The notes under the pieces were generated by a model that made no database searches, was not told the origin of the DNA, and saw nothing but the letters and a program-made list of their open reading frames with translations. From an uncultured Desulfobacterium sp. (GTDB taxonomy: Bacteria > Desulfobacterota > Desulfobacteria > Desulfobacterales > Desulfobacteraceae), in contig CAKZLA010000498.1 of NCBI GenBank assembly GCA_937124525.1, positions 1 through 6,552 on the forward strand: a stretch of DNA of 6,552 nt, read 5' to 3'. The translations under genes were made by a program, and so were the position numbers. Position 1 is the stretch's first letter. Every line of letters starts with the position of its first letter. This document shows, piece after piece, positions 5,941-6,552 of this stretch.

Positions 5941-6552
5941 ATGGCATACAAAAAGATTGAACAGAATTTTTCCTTTGCTGACATCGCTATCCAAAATCAC
6001 TCTGATAAAAATCGAACCTATATTTTTCTAAATCAGATTGAAAAAACTATCGATTGGAATCCCATTGAAAAACTTATTTATAAACACTACCCAGTCGGCA
6101 AATCCAAGGAAGGTGAACGAGCATATTCTCCGCTTTTTCTTTTCAAATGCTTTCTCCTTCAAAAATGGTTTCAAATCAATTCTGATCCAGAACTTGAAAG
6201 CCAGATCAATGACCGCATTTCATTTAAATCTTTCCTTGCTTTACCATTGGATCAGCCTTCCCCCGATCATTCAACTTTTTCACGATTCCGCAGCCGCTTG
6301 CCGAAAGAAGCCATGATCGAAATTAACAGTGCTCTTCTCAAGCAATTTCATCGAAAAGGTCTCTCCATCAATGAAGGGGTTGCTGTAGACGCCAGGCTTG
6401 TTAAATCTGCTAGCAAACCGGCTCCCAAAGACAAGCTTCATGAAATTATCAAGAAAGCTGAAACCCCTGAAGGGAAGCTTGACAGAAAAGGCAACCCCAA
6501 AAAATTCTCCAGGGATCTTGAGTCTGACTGGACTGTGAAAAATGACGAACGT
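5941..6552 (+). CDS. IS5-family transposase (second type), N-terminal part only
   Basis: The frame is open for 204 codons from the ATG at 5941 to the right edge, about half or more of a typical transposase of this kind. The N-terminal domain (DUF772-like, residues 5 to about 115) contains the characteristic stretches WNPIEKLIYKHYPVGKS, LLQKWFQINSDPELESQIND, RISFKSFLALPLDQPSPDHS and TFSRFR. The catalytic domain opens with GVAVDARLVKSASKP, giving the first catalytic Asp150. The later DWTVKND stretch is also typical; the second Asp and the Glu lie beyond the window. It is unrelated at close range to the 279-aa IS5 transposase at 2873-3712 and belongs to a different IS5 subgroup. It is preceded by AGGGGG as ribosome site. 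Whether the element is complete cannot be judged here. Confidence 0.92.
   Translation, partial: MAYKKIEQNFSFADIAIQNHSDKNRTYIFLNQIEKTIDWNPIEKLIYKHYPVGKSKEGERAYSPLFLFKCFLLQKWFQINSDPELESQINDRISFKSFLALPLDQPSPDHSTFSRFRSRLPKEAMIEINSALLKQFHRKGLSINEGVAVDARLVKSASKPAPKDKLHEIIKKAETPEGKLDRKGNPKKFSRDLESDWTVKNDER

Noticed and set aside
6038..6316. 92-codon plus-strand frame inside the second IS5 transposase
   Set aside because: It is out of frame with the 204-codon frame starting at 5941, which carries the recognisable transposase motifs.

Overview
The window is a mosaic of two parts that look as if they come from different genomes. Positions 1 to about 2500 are AT-rich and carry three genes on the minus strand in the style of marine Bacteroidota (Flavobacteriia-like): a LytS/YehU-type histidine kinase, a LytTR response regulator, and a lipoprotein sulfatase that runs off the left edge. 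The genes overlap (4 nt between kinase and regulator, 11 nt between regulator and sulfatase), so they read as one transcription unit: a membrane sensor, its DNA-binding regulator and a secreted polysaccharide-desulfating enzyme. The taxonomic guess rests on protein style and composition, not on a marker gene.

From about 2500 to the right edge everything is mobile DNA, and its base composition is visibly richer in G+C. In order: (i) a frameshifted 3' remnant of an IS4-type transposase on the minus strand, fused to the kinase gene; (ii) a complete IS5-family element (about 2791-3717) with 19-bp imperfect terminal repeats and one intact 279-aa transposase on the plus strand; (iii) the start of an IS3-like element on the minus strand, with an intact HTH orfA ending at an A8 slippery run and an orfB cut off after about 14 codons by the IS5 end; (iv) a complete single-gene IS66-family element (4092-5860) with 25-bp terminal repeats that differ at one position; (v) the first 204 codons of a second, different IS5-family transposase, running off the right edge. 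The transposases resemble those common in proteobacteria, possibly sulfate reducers, but this is an impression.

The likely history is that nested IS insertions and recombination removed the 5' end and promoter of the kinase operon. Neither complete IS shows a clear target-site duplication, and the IS5 is flanked by pieces of two unrelated elements, so the island was rearranged after insertion or the contig joins unrelated DNA. I found no RNA gene, CRISPR array or new defence or metabolic system. The points most worth checking are the junction near 2500, the sulfatase wired into a two-component operon, and the truncated frameshift transposase.
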